This document shows, in pieces, positions 6,559-13,550 of a DNA stretch of 21,945 nt; position 1 is the stretch's first letter, and each line of letters opens with the position of its first letter. Both the position numbers and the translations under genes were made by a program. The notes under the pieces are model-generated. The model was not told where the DNA came from, made no database searches, and saw nothing but the letters and a program-made list of their open reading frames with translations. The DNA is from CAYPGT01 sp964512985 (lineage in GTDB: Bacteria; Cyanobacteriota; Vampirovibrionia; LMEP-6097), in contig CAZELI010000033.1 of assembly GCA_964512985.1 (NCBI GenBank), positions 1 to 21,945 on the forward strand. The letters run 5' to 3'.

Positions 6559-8007
6559 ATGTCCACTCAAACCAAAGAAGATCTAAATAGCGCAGAAAGT
6601 ATACTGGCTGATATTGCACTTAAAGCTCAGTTAGCGGATTATAGTCCAGTGAAAGGCTGCATGGTGATTAGACCTTATGGCTATGCGATCTGGGAAAATA
6701 TTAAAGACATCCTTGATAAGATGATCAAAGACACTGGACATGAGAATGCTTACTTTCCAATGTTAATTCCAGAAAGCTTCTTGCAGAAGGAAGCTGAGCA
6801 CGTAGAAGGATTTGCACCAGAGTGTGCAGTAGTGACACATGCAGGTGGTAAAGAATTAAGTGAAAAATACGTACTTAGACCTACTTCAGAGACCATCATT
6901 AATCATATGTTTTCTAAGTGGATCGAATCCTATCGCGATCTACCTCTTAAGCTTAATCAATGGGCTAATGTAATACGCTGGGAAATGCGCACTAGGTTGT
7001 TTTTGCGCACAACAGAGTTCTTATGGCAAGAAGGTCACACTTGTCATGCGACCTGGGATGAAGCTCAGGAAGAGACTCTTACTATGCTTAATGTCTATAA
7101 AGCATTATTAGAAGACTATCTCGCTATTCCTATTCACACTGGCAAGAAAACAGAATCAGAAAAATTCGCGGGAGCAGAAAGTACTTATACTATAGAAGCC
7201 TTGATGCGTGATGGTAAAGCTCTGCAAGCAGGCACTTCTCATAACTTAGGACAAAACTTTGCCAAAGCCTTTGAGACTCAGTTCACCGACGAAAACAATC
7301 AATTACAATACACCTACCAAACCAGCTGGGGAGTTAGTACTAGATTAGTAGGTGCTTTGGTTATGGGACATCATGACAATGCTGGATTGGTACTACCACC
7401 GCGCATTGCTCCTTATCCAGTAGTGATTATTCCTATACTCAAGAAGAATCAAGACAACTCTGCCCTGCTTGAACATGTAACCAAGATCAATACTGAGCTT
7501 CAGGCTTTAGGCATTAAGACTAAACTAGACACTCGCGAGAAGATTAGCCAGGGAATCAAGTTCAACGAATACGAAGAGAAGGGTGTACCTATTAGACTGG
7601 TAGTAGGACCTCGTGATATGGAAGAAGGTGTAGTAGAAATACATAGACGTGATATCCAATCTAAGGACAAAGGCATTCCTAGAGAGGGTTTGGCGACTAG
7701 AATCAAAGATCTCTTAGATGAAATTCAAACTGCTTTATTTAACAGAGCCAAGTCATTTAGAGACGAACATACATTTACTGCAACTACCATAGATGAGTTA
7801 GGAACTAAGCTTGAAGCTCAAGGTGGCTTAGCGAGAGCTGCTTGGAACGGTGATACTAAGCTAGAAGCTATCCTTAAAGAGAAATTCAAAGCCACTATTA
7901 GATGCATTCCTACTGAGCGAATGCTTGATTTAAGTTCTACACCTTGTATTTTGTCTGGAGTTATCAGTGAGAAAAACACGGAGGTTCTAATTGCTAAAGC
8001 ATATTAA
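6559..8007 (+). CDS. proS: prolyl-tRNA synthetase, archaeal/eukaryotic-type (short form)
   Basis: Charges tRNA-Pro with proline. It is a class II synthetase of 482 residues lacking the editing insertion of the E. coli form. Motif 2 is RWEMRTRLFLRTTEFLWQEG (140-159) and motif 3 GHHDNAGLVLPPRIAP (270-285), with the proline-pocket RPTSE at 107-111 and GTSHNLGQNF at 225-234. The protein ends in tyrosine (AKAY), the hallmark C-terminus of the archaeal/eukaryotic type. L147 sits where this family commonly has Pro (TRPFLR), a small oddity. It follows the sigma gene by 5 nt without a Shine-Dalgarno, and its last 17 bases overlap the next gene. This form is found in scattered bacteria. Confidence 0.94.
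   Translation: MSTQTKEDLNSAESILADIALKAQLADYSPVKGCMVIRPYGYAIWENIKDILDKMIKDTGHENAYFPMLIPESFLQKEAEHVEGFAPECAVVTHAGGKELSEKYVLRPTSETIINHMFSKWIESYRDLPLKLNQWANVIRWEMRTRLFLRTTEFLWQEGHTCHATWDEAQEETLTMLNVYKALLEDYLAIPIHTGKKTESEKFAGAESTYTIEALMRDGKALQAGTSHNLGQNFAKAFETQFTDENNQLQYTYQTSWGVSTRLVGALVMGHHDNAGLVLPPRIAPYPVVIIPILKKNQDNSALLEHVTKINTELQALGIKTKLDTREKISQGIKFNEYEEKGVPIRLVVGPRDMEEGVVEIHRRDIQSKDKGIPREGLATRIKDLLDEIQTALFNRAKSFRDEHTFTATTIDELGTKLEAQGGLARAAWNGDTKLEAILKEKFKATIRCIPTERMLDLSSTPCILSGVISEKNTEVLIAKAY
7980..7984 (+). promoter_or_regulatory. strong ribosome-binding site deciding a TTG start
   Basis: GGAGG lies 6 nt before the TTG at 7991, inside the 3' end of proS. This strong site supports the TTG start and the 17-bp gene overlap. 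Confidence 0.7.
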
Positions 8008-8962
8008 AACAATACTTTCTGTTGCTATTGCAATATCCTCGCTCGGTGTACAAGCTGCTGAAACAGTAGACTTTGCTAATTATTATGATGTGAAAGAAGC
8101 TGCTCCAGCACAGACTTCTAGCCCAACTGCAACACCCGCACCAACAACTACTCCTACAGGTGAAGAAAAACTCCAAGAACTAGATTACAATCAGGTCAAA
8201 GCCACTGAGGGGGCTGAGATGCAGAAAGGACTTGAGTTTGCTGTCAGTAAAGAATTAGCTAACACTAACAACGCTAATGAGATAAGTATTAAGAATGAAT
8301 ATCCAGAAAGTTTGAAGATTGTATTTGAGGCTATTGGTGAAAGTATAGAAATTTATCTCAATGCTTATGAGCTTTTAGATAAAGTAGCACTAAACAAAAA
8401 CTCAGAATATAAGATTAGAGTTTATAATATTTATAATGACTACCTGGGTTATATTAGATCACCTTCAGCACTAACAGGACAATTACAAATTAGCCCCTTC
8501 TTATTAGTAAGAGATTCTATTATAGAAGCTCCCACTGTTAAGTTTGTGAAGAAAGAGAACCTCACAGACAATAAACCAGAAACACCAACTCCGATCGTTG
8601 CAGATGTATTAGAGAGCGTAGAGCTTAAAGATGAGTTTGCAGCTGAGAAAAAATCTCTAATCCCAGTTAGCAAGCGCTACCTCAGAATCGCAAACATAAG
8701 TAAAGCACAAGTCCACATAGATATAGTCGAACCTGGTAACCAAACCCTGGGTGATGGCTGGACTATCACTAATGATATTTATGAACCACAGTTTCTCAAC
8801 TTACAATCTAAACCAATCCAGATCAGTGATGAAGCCGATTTATTAGTTACCCAAGCTATCAGCAACACGACTGTAAAGAAGAAAGCTAAAGAACTTAACA
8901 TCGATGAGAGAGGGAATTTTGTTTGGTTAATAGACAACCTTGCACTTAGTAGCCCTCAATAA
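7991..8962 (+). CDS. secreted protein of unknown function
   Basis: A 323-residue protein starting on TTG. The N-terminus has a lysine/histidine head and a hydrophobic core (ILSVAIAISSLGVQAA), with likely signal peptidase I cleavage after VQA at about residue 22. A Pro/Thr-rich linker (about 39-57) leads to a domain of about 250 residues that includes a helical stretch (60-90) and probable beta-rich parts; nothing in it matches a family I know. It overlaps the end of proS by 17 bp and is 5 nt from the next gene, so it should be cotranscribed with the sigma factor and proS. It probably acts in the periplasm or at the cell surface. Confidence 0.75.
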   Translation: MLKHIKTILSVAIAISSLGVQAAETVDFANYYDVKEAAPAQTSSPTATPAPTTTPTGEEKLQELDYNQVKATEGAEMQKGLEFAVSKELANTNNANEISIKNEYPESLKIVFEAIGESIEIYLNAYELLDKVALNKNSEYKIRVYNIYNDYLGYIRSPSALTGQLQISPFLLVRDSIIEAPTVKFVKKENLTDNKPETPTPIVADVLESVELKDEFAAEKKSLIPVSKRYLRIANISKAQVHIDIVEPGNQTLGDGWTITNDIYEPQFLNLQSKPIQISDEADLLVTQAISNTTVKKKAKELNIDERGNFVWLIDNLALSSPQ

Positions 8963-8967
8963 CGACC

Positions 8968-9204
8968 ATGTACGACAACGCTGATCCCACGCCAGAAGAA
9001 TTAGCTCAATGGTCAGTAACTGCAAGACAACGTAATGCTATCTTACCTAGCCGCATTGAGATGAAGGGACACTACATCCACATCACTTGCAGCATTCCAG
9101 AATGTCACGAAAGATTTAGCCGTAAACTCTTACCCCAACGCAATGATCCAGTCTACGTCTGTCCTAAATGCAGGTCGAGGATTTATATACCAGTGGAGTG
9201 GTGA
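8968..9204 (+). CDS. small zinc-ribbon-like protein
   Basis: A 78-residue protein. The C-terminal half has four cysteines arranged as ITCSIPEC and YVCPKC, spaced like a zinc ribbon, with several Arg residues that could touch nucleic acid or protein. The N-terminus (PTPEELAQWSVTARQRNAI) looks helical. It is the last gene of the sigma-proS run, 5 nt after the secreted-protein gene, with no Shine-Dalgarno. Such small ribbons are often transcription or translation accessory proteins, but no specific function can be assigned. The downstream space is filled with repeats. Confidence 0.65.
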   Translation: MYDNADPTPEELAQWSVTARQRNAILPSRIEMKGHYIHITCSIPECHERFSRKLLPQRNDPVYVCPKCRSRIYIPVEW

Positions 9205-9228
9205 TTTGCGTCATCGTAAAACAAAACT

Positions 9229-9306
9229 CGTCATCCTAAGCATAGGCGTCAACCTAAGCCGAAAATCTCGTCATCCTGAGCATAAGCGTCAACTTAAGGA
9301 CGGTGC
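9229..9306 (+). repeat. two degenerate tandem half-copies of the palindromic repeat
   Basis: Units starting CGTCATCCTAAGCATAGGCG (9229) and CGTCATCCTGAGCATAAGCG (9269) are 40 bp apart and very similar. Each begins with the outer arm of the full element that starts at 9308. They look like broken copies beside an intact one. Confidence 0.6.
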
Positions 9307-9307
9307 C

Positions 9308-9439
9308 GTCATCCTGAGGGAGGGCGAAGCCCGACCGTCAGGATCCACTACTTAGAATAGTCTATTAATAAGAGTGGATCCTGATCCTGACGCTACGCTC
9401 AGGACAAGCTCGCAACCTACGGTTGCTCCTCAGGATGAC
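9308..9439. repeat. palindromic repeat element, long form
   Basis: Outer arms GTCATCCTGAGG (9308-9319) and CCTCAGGATGAC (9428-9439); inner arms GGATCCACT (9341-9349) and AGTGGATCC (9373-9381). The left arm carries a GGGCGAAGCCC side hairpin. The right arm carries two other side hairpins (CCTGACGCTACGCTCAGG and GCAACCTACGGTTGC). It has the same outer and inner blocks as the elements at 14695 and 21548 but a different right-hand insert. Confidence 0.8.
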
Positions 9440-9455
9440 AAACTTTTATATAGAC

Positions 9456-9734
9456 TTATGCTATCGCAAGTAGAAACACTTCGTATATTTCACCGTCTAC
9501 TAGAATCGCTCTTGGAGCGCCTTTACGGTTTTTCTTTTTATTAGTAACTATTCTGGTGGTTCTTAAAGCTTTACTGACATCATGGCTTCTAACTAAACTT
9601 GCTTTATCAGCAGAACCTGCTGCTTGTTTCTCTAGGGAGAATTCCTTCCCTGCTGATTCACCATTAGCAGCTGCGCCGCTACCTTGCTGATGACTTGCTC
9701 CTGATCCTACCCCTGATATACTGCCTAACGCCAT
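9456..9734 (-). CDS. small hypothetical protein
   Basis: A 92-residue protein with a Gly/Ser/Ala-rich N-terminal half and a basic C-terminal half (TTRIVTNKKKNRKGAPRAI) ending in LVDGEIYEVFLLAIA, which may form a small beta hairpin. TATAAC on the minus strand ends 6 nt before the ATG at 9734, so the gene is probably leaderless and has its own promoter. It lies between the Fic remnant and a palindromic repeat. I recognise no family. The promoter spacing is the main reason for calling it real. Confidence 0.5.
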   Translation of the reverse strand: MALGSISGVGSGASHQQGSGAAANGESAGKEFSLEKQAAGSADKASLVRSHDVSKALRTTRIVTNKKKNRKGAPRAILVDGEIYEVFLLAIA

Positions 9735-9779
9735 AGGTTAGTTATAAGCTATGAGAGTTAAGGTTTGGTTAAAAGAAAG

Positions 9780-10028
9780 TTACATTGCATCAATAGCTTT
9801 ATCTAACTCACTTGCAATAAAATTCTGTAATTCCGAGAAATCATTATTATCAGCCTTGTTCATTGCTTGAATATATTTCTTTCTATCAGCTGATCTATTT
9901 GCATATTGTAATGGAGGGTAACCAAGTTTAATAAGAAGAAATTTTGACAAGATTTGAACTTTATAATCTAGATCATCAAATAGCCGTTTTAATAGTTCTG
10001 TGATTTGGTGAGGTTCTGGTACTATCAA
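9780..10028 (-). pseudogene. Fic domain remnant lacking the catalytic motif
   Basis: An 82-residue frame opening on a TTG that overlaps the stop of the preceding gene. VPEPHQITELLKRLFDDLD resembles the PPPEELPELLEELLEWLN segment before the Fic active site. LIKLGYPPLQYANRSADRKKYIQAMNKADNND resembles the segment after it, including the typical GYPP and the Y-x-x-A-x-x-x-A-D run. Between them the family should have about 30 residues containing HPFxxGNGR, and these are absent, as is everything upstream of the PPP segment. It can hardly be an active AMP-transferase. Fic enzymes transfer AMP to target hydroxyls, and toxins of this family modify GyrB and ParE. The assignment is by eye. Confidence 0.6.
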
Positions 10029-10213
10029 TTGTCCAAAGATTCTTTTTTCTGCATTTCTGCCCTGAACTTTAAATACTCGTCTTTGGACACTTCTTGTCCT
10101 TCAATTTTCATATTGTTTAAGACCATTTCTATCAGCATATTGTCACAATACTTCTTACTGACTGGTTGTGGTCTGTATTCAAGTGCTTTTTTAGATAAAT
10201 TATATTTGCTCAT
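10025..10213 (-). CDS. Fic antitoxin-like protein (VbhA type) or N-terminal part of a broken Fic protein
   Basis: A 62-residue protein. NNMKIEGQEVSKDEY resembles the inhibitory helix of Fic antitoxins, (S/T)xxxE(G/N), whose glutamate blocks ATP binding by the Fic enzyme. Here the Ser/Thr position is Asn, which weakens the match, but the EGxE part and the 62-residue size fit VbhA. Its ATG overlaps the gyrB stop by one base (TAATG), and its TGA overlaps the TTG of the Fic remnant, so translation of all three should be coupled. Alternatively it is the N-terminal piece of a class II Fic protein that has since broken. The frame is intact, so it may still be expressed. Confidence 0.5.
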   Translation of the reverse strand: MSKYNLSKKALEYRPQPVSKKYCDNMLIEMVLNNMKIEGQEVSKDEYLKFRAEMQKKESLDN

Positions 10214-12276
10214 TAGACATCTATAACCGCTAATCCAGAATACTCTTCGATAAAGGCTTTACGTGGTTGGACCACATCGCCCATGAGAATATCAAATATA
10301 CGACTAGCTTCCTGACCGTCTTCTATCTTCACTAACTTCAGAGTACGAGATTCAGGATTCATAGTAGTCTCCCATAATTGATCTGGCATCATCTCACCAA
10401 GACCTTTGAAACGTTGCAAGGCAGCCTTCTCACCAATCTCAGCTAAAGCTAGCTCCAACTGATGATCTGAATAAACATACTTTACTTTCTTCTTATGCTC
10501 TATCTTATAAAGCGGTGGCTGAGCGATAAACACATGCCCATTCTCGACAAGCTGACGCGCGTAACGGAAGAAGAACGTAAGAATCAAAGTACGAATATGA
10601 GCCCCATCCACGTCCGCATCGGTCATGATGATGATACGCTTATAGCGTAATTTCTTTAAGTCAAGATTAGCAGCATCCATCTTCAATACTGCTGCTTCGC
10701 CCTTCTTATTATCCTCTTCCACTGGTACTAAACCAATAGCCTGAATCATAGACTGAATCTCTTGGTTATCATAAAGCTTGTCTACAGTAGCTCTCTCAAC
10801 GTTAAGAATCTTACCTCTGAGTGGCAGTATCGCTTGATAATTACGATCGCGCCCTTGCTTCGCTGAACCACCCGCTGAATCACCCTCAACTAGATAGATC
10901 TCACAAAGATCAGGATCAGTATTAGAACAATCTGCAAGCTTACCAGGAATACCAGTAGAACCCTCTAATGCTGATTGACGACGCACAGCATTACGAGCTT
11001 TCTTCGCTGCTTCACGAGCTTTACGTGAAAGTATTGCCTTATTAATAATAGCCTTAGCATCTTTAGGATTCTTATCAAGCCAATCAGTGAGCGCATCTCC
11101 TAGGATTTGTTGTACTGCTGAACTCGCTTCATTATTAAGTAGCTTAACTTTAGTCTGTGACTCAAACTGTGGATCTCTTACTTTCACAGAGATGATAGCA
11201 GTGATACCTTCTCTTACATCATCACCAGTAAGATTCTCTTCTTTATCCTTGATGACACCAGATTTACGTGCATAGTCATTAACAATACGAGTCAATGCAA
11301 TACGGAATCCTTGCATATGCGTACCACCATCTGGGTTGATAATGTTATTTGCAAATGCCACCGCATACTCATTAAAATTCTCAGTATACTGTAGAGCCAT
11401 CTCTACGACTACTTCCTGGTGTTCTCCTTCACAATGAAACACAGCTTTATGAATAGGAGTACGTGATTCATTGAGATAGTTAACGTAAGCAATCAAACCA
11501 TCTGGATTATGGTAAGTCTCTGTGTAATGAGGATTATCAGAAGCAATTCTCTCATCGGTAAAAACAATCCTCAAGCCTTTGTTTAGGAATGTCATCTCTA
11601 AGAAAGCATGCGCTAAAGTTTCACGATTGAACTGAGGCGTAATCATCTCACCCTCTGCGTTTGATTCTTTAAAAATTTGCTCATCTGGCCAGAACGTTAC
11701 CTTGGTACCATTCTTATCGGTCTTGCCCATCTTCTTCAATGGAGCGCTTGGACCACCGATAGCGTGTCCAGCTGATGCTCTACCTTTAAACTCAACAAAG
11801 TACACAGCACCATCACGGTAAACTTCTACGTGCATTTTTTCCGAGACCGCATTAACGCAACTTGCACCTACACCGTGTAAACCACCAGAAACCTTATAAC
11901 TAGAATCATCTCCACCAAACTTACCACCAGCATGCAGCACCGTGAACACAGTTTCTACTGCAGAGAGTCCCGTCTTCGCAACGATATCAGTAGGAATACC
12001 TCTACCATTATCTTCTACAGATATAGAACCATCCTTATGTATAGCGATATTTATAGTGTCACAATAACCTGCTAAAGCTTCATCGACAGAGTTATTTACT
12101 ATCTCATAAACGCAATGATGTAAGGCCTTGTGGTCAACACCACCAATATACATCCCTGGTCTTTTACGAACTGCTTCTAAACCTTCTAGAACTTCAATAT
12201 TCTTTGCACTATAATCACCTTTATTTTGAGATTTTTTTGCTTTAGTAGCTTCTTCTGTTTTAACCATAGTTTCCAT
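10213..12276 (-). CDS. gyrB: DNA gyrase subunit B
   Basis: ATPase subunit of gyrase, which introduces negative supercoils. The GHKL domain shows EIVNNSVDEALAGY (58-71), EDNGRGIP (88-95) and the ATP lid with SYKVSGGLHGVG around Y127. The TOPRIM domain has EGDSAGGSAKQGRDR and TDADVDGAHIRT. The C-terminal QRFKGLGEMMPDQLW motif supports gyrase. At 687 residues it lacks the large insertion of E. coli GyrB. The segment before KLRYKRIIIMTDAD is somewhat longer than usual. Y127 corresponds to the residue that Fic toxins AMPylate (Tyr109 in E. coli), notable because a Fic relic follows directly. The ATG at 12276 has AAAGGA about 17 nt upstream, too far for a good Shine-Dalgarno; M4 is an alternative start. 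Confidence 0.96.
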   Translation of the reverse strand: METMVKTEEATKAKKSQNKGDYSAKNIEVLEGLEAVRKRPGMYIGGVDHKALHHCVYEIVNNSVDEALAGYCDTINIAIHKDGSISVEDNGRGIPTDIVAKTGLSAVETVFTVLHAGGKFGGDDSSYKVSGGLHGVGASCVNAVSEKMHVEVYRDGAVYFVEFKGRASAGHAIGGPSAPLKKMGKTDKNGTKVTFWPDEQIFKESNAEGEMITPQFNRETLAHAFLEMTFLNKGLRIVFTDERIASDNPHYTETYHNPDGLIAYVNYLNESRTPIHKAVFHCEGEHQEVVVEMALQYTENFNEYAVAFANNIINPDGGTHMQGFRIALTRIVNDYARKSGVIKDKEENLTGDDVREGITAIISVKVRDPQFESQTKVKLLNNEASSAVQQILGDALTDWLDKNPKDAKAIINKAILSRKAREAAKKARNAVRRQSALEGSTGIPGKLADCSNTDPDLCEIYLVEGDSAGGSAKQGRDRNYQAILPLRGKILNVERATVDKLYDNQEIQSMIQAIGLVPVEEDNKKGEAAVLKMDAANLDLKKLRYKRIIIMTDADVDGAHIRTLILTFFFRYARQLVENGHVFIAQPPLYKIEHKKKVKYVYSDHQLELALAEIGEKAALQRFKGLGEMMPDQLWETTMNPESRTLKLVKIEDGQEASRIFDILMGDVVQPRKAFIEEYSGLAVIDV

Positions 12277-12373
12277 TTGTTCGTTGTAAATCCTTTATTG
12301 ATGCGCTTTTTAAGCACAAACTTGTATTATTCTATCATAAGTGTTAATTTTAGCGAACCGATGCCCGTAATTT

Positions 12374-12462
12374 GTCATCGCGAGGAGTACCGAAGGTGCG
12401 ACGTGGCGATCTCATTTGCGCAGAGGGAATGCCACGTCGCGCTGCGCGCTCCTCGCAATGAC
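12374..12462. repeat. palindromic repeat of the GTCATtGCGAGGAG type
   Basis: Left arm GTCATCGCGAGGAG with CGACGTGGCG further in; right arm GCCACGTCG with CTCCTCGCAATGAC. The two halves are imperfect reverse complements of about 40 bases each. Similar sequences, often mistranslated as CHREE.../RNDG peptides, are dispersed in many unrelated bacteria. It belongs to a different family from the CGTCATCCTGAGG elements, although both begin with GTCAT. Confidence 0.75.
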
Positions 12463-12693
12463 GGCAACAGTACTCGTTCTCACTGATTAACACGTAATGA
12501 TCTCGGAATCACATAAAGATATCGACAAAATAACCTTACTAATAAATCATTACACATTTACATTTTCTTAATAAACTTGCTAAAATTATTGACATAAGTT
12601 ACCCAATAATTCATTTGTTCTTAGCTATTAAGTTCTGTTTGTGTTCCCCCCACTATAGATGTCCTAATTAGCTAATAACTGCCTTGGATTTCT

Positions 12694-12754
12694 ACATGAG
12701 ATAGATTACATCTCATGTTAAGTCCTGCCGTACCCGAACTTGCAATGGAGCAAG
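12694..12754 (+). promoter_or_regulatory. structured leader upstream of the small basic protein gene
   Basis: Two hairpins: ACATGAGAT/ATCTCATGT (12694-12702 with 12710-12718, 7-base loop) and CTTGC/GCAAG (12739-12743 with 12750-12754). They are followed by GGAGG 7 nt after the second stem. Most neighbouring genes lack any leader, so a structured one suggests RNA-level control. It matches no riboswitch that I can recognise. Confidence 0.4.
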
Positions 12755-12760
12755 CTTAAT

Positions 12761-12765
12761 GGAGG
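12761..12765 (+). promoter_or_regulatory. ribosome-binding site deciding the start at 12774
   Basis: GGAGG lies 8 nt before the ATG at 12774. The in-frame ATG at 12759 overlaps this site, so it is unlikely to be the start. Confidence 0.65.
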
Positions 12766-12773
12766 TCACTCTC

Positions 12774-13004
12774 ATGAAAAGGACTCAGAATCATCCTGCT
12801 CATCCTCGAGCAGCCCAGAAAACGCCGCCTAAATCTAAACCATCATCTCCCTTAATCCACCATCCAGAAAAATATGGACTGGGGTTTGGATCCCCCTCAG
12901 ACAAAAAACCAAACTTAAATAATGAAGAACAAACTAATCAATGGTTGCTAACTAAACTCTTTCATAAATTCTTTGACTTCATTAGACTTCTGTTTAAACC
13001 ATGA
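12774..13004 (+). CDS. small basic protein with amphipathic C-terminus
   Basis: A 76-residue protein from the ATG at 12774. The first 50 residues are rich in Pro, Lys, His and Ser and look disordered. The C-terminus NQWLLTKLFHKFFDFIRLLFKP is a strongly amphipathic, aromatic helix that could bind a membrane or a partner protein. It has one of the two strongest Shine-Dalgarno sites in the window and a hairpin-bearing leader, so it is probably expressed well and controlled. I recognise no family; toxin-like or membrane-binding peptides are possibilities, not conclusions. Confidence 0.6.
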   Translation: MKRTQNHPAHPRAAQKTPPKSKPSSPLIHHPEKYGLGFGSPSDKKPNLNNEEQTNQWLLTKLFHKFFDFIRLLFKP

Positions 13005-13061
13005 CGTTCAAAAGTTAAATTTCATTGGTTTAGCTCTATATCATTGATAAAATCGAAAGTT

Positions 13062-13535
13062 ATGATTACAGCCGACTTTAATTTTTTTAAGAATCTAAAT
13101 GCAGCAGTAGATTTTGGGATATCAACTAATAGAAAGGAGATAAAACGAGCAGTAGCTCGACTAAAAGAAGCTGTACCGCAGGTAAGCCAGTATGAAGCTT
13201 ATAAAAAATGTGGAGAAGAGCTATGTAAAATACCACATAAAATATTCCTCAATGCAAATCCATTTGGTATAAACACTGACAGCTGGGCAAGACAAGATCA
13301 ATACTTGATTCCTGACTTAGCACATACTAGTATGGCTATTGTTTACAAAGCTTTGAAGCTTATTAAAGCCATAAGAAGGTTATTAGGTAAAACAGATAAC
13401 CAATCTTATGGTGAGCTAGAAAAAGTTGAAGCACGTTTATATGATCTACTTGAAGGTTATCGACAAGAAAATCGTAAATCTAAAAAGGGAACTGATTCAT
13501 CAAAAGCCGACAAGCCTTTAACCCTAGTTGTATAA
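13062..13535 (+). CDS. helical protein of unknown function
   Basis: A 157-residue protein that looks almost wholly alpha-helical. It has a basic helix (RKEIKRAVARLKEAV), a segment with two Cys (KKCGEELCKIP), a second helical pair (MAIVYKALKLIKAIRRLLGK) and a Lys/Ser-rich tail. The frame opens at a TTG at 13044, but TAAAAT (13048-13053) ends 8 nt before the ATG at 13062 and overlaps that earlier start, so the ATG is preferred. It has no Shine-Dalgarno. It follows the small basic protein gene by about 57 nt and converges on the fabG-like gene. No family is recognised. Confidence 0.6.
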   Translation: MITADFNFFKNLNAAVDFGISTNRKEIKRAVARLKEAVPQVSQYEAYKKCGEELCKIPHKIFLNANPFGINTDSWARQDQYLIPDLAHTSMAIVYKALKLIKAIRRLLGKTDNQSYGELEKVEARLYDLLEGYRQENRKSKKGTDSSKADKPLTLVV

Positions 13536-13550
13536 CTTATAACTAAAATA

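Larger units (their letters stand above)
12277..12773. other. 500-bp intergenic region with a repeat and a structured leader
   Basis: This gap between gyrB and the small gene at 12774 holds the gyrB promoter region (12277-12373), a palindromic repeat (12374-12462), about 130 bp of AT-rich DNA, and a leader with two hairpins (12694-12754). A TTGACA at 12589-12594 is a perfect -35 hexamer on the plus strand, but no convincing -10 follows at 16-18 nt. I see no convincing coding region in it. Confidence 0.6.

Noticed and set aside
9143..9355. 70-residue plus-strand frame (SRHPEHKRQ...)
   Set aside because: It overlaps the zinc-ribbon gene in another frame and is made almost wholly of palindromic repeat sequence.
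9229..9439. CRISPR array
   Set aside because: The repeated units are few, unequal in length and palindromic with no regular spacers, and no cas gene is near.
12226..12486. 86-residue plus-strand frame (CHREEYRR...APRNDG)
   Set aside because: It runs antisense over the gyrB 5' end and through the palindromic repeat; the peptide is the well-known mistranslation of GTCATtGCGAGGAG repeats.
12600..12773. Possible 6S RNA, SRP RNA or known riboswitch upstream of the small basic protein gene
   Set aside because: The hairpins are real, but I could not match the conserved cores of these RNAs, so it is listed only as a structured leader.
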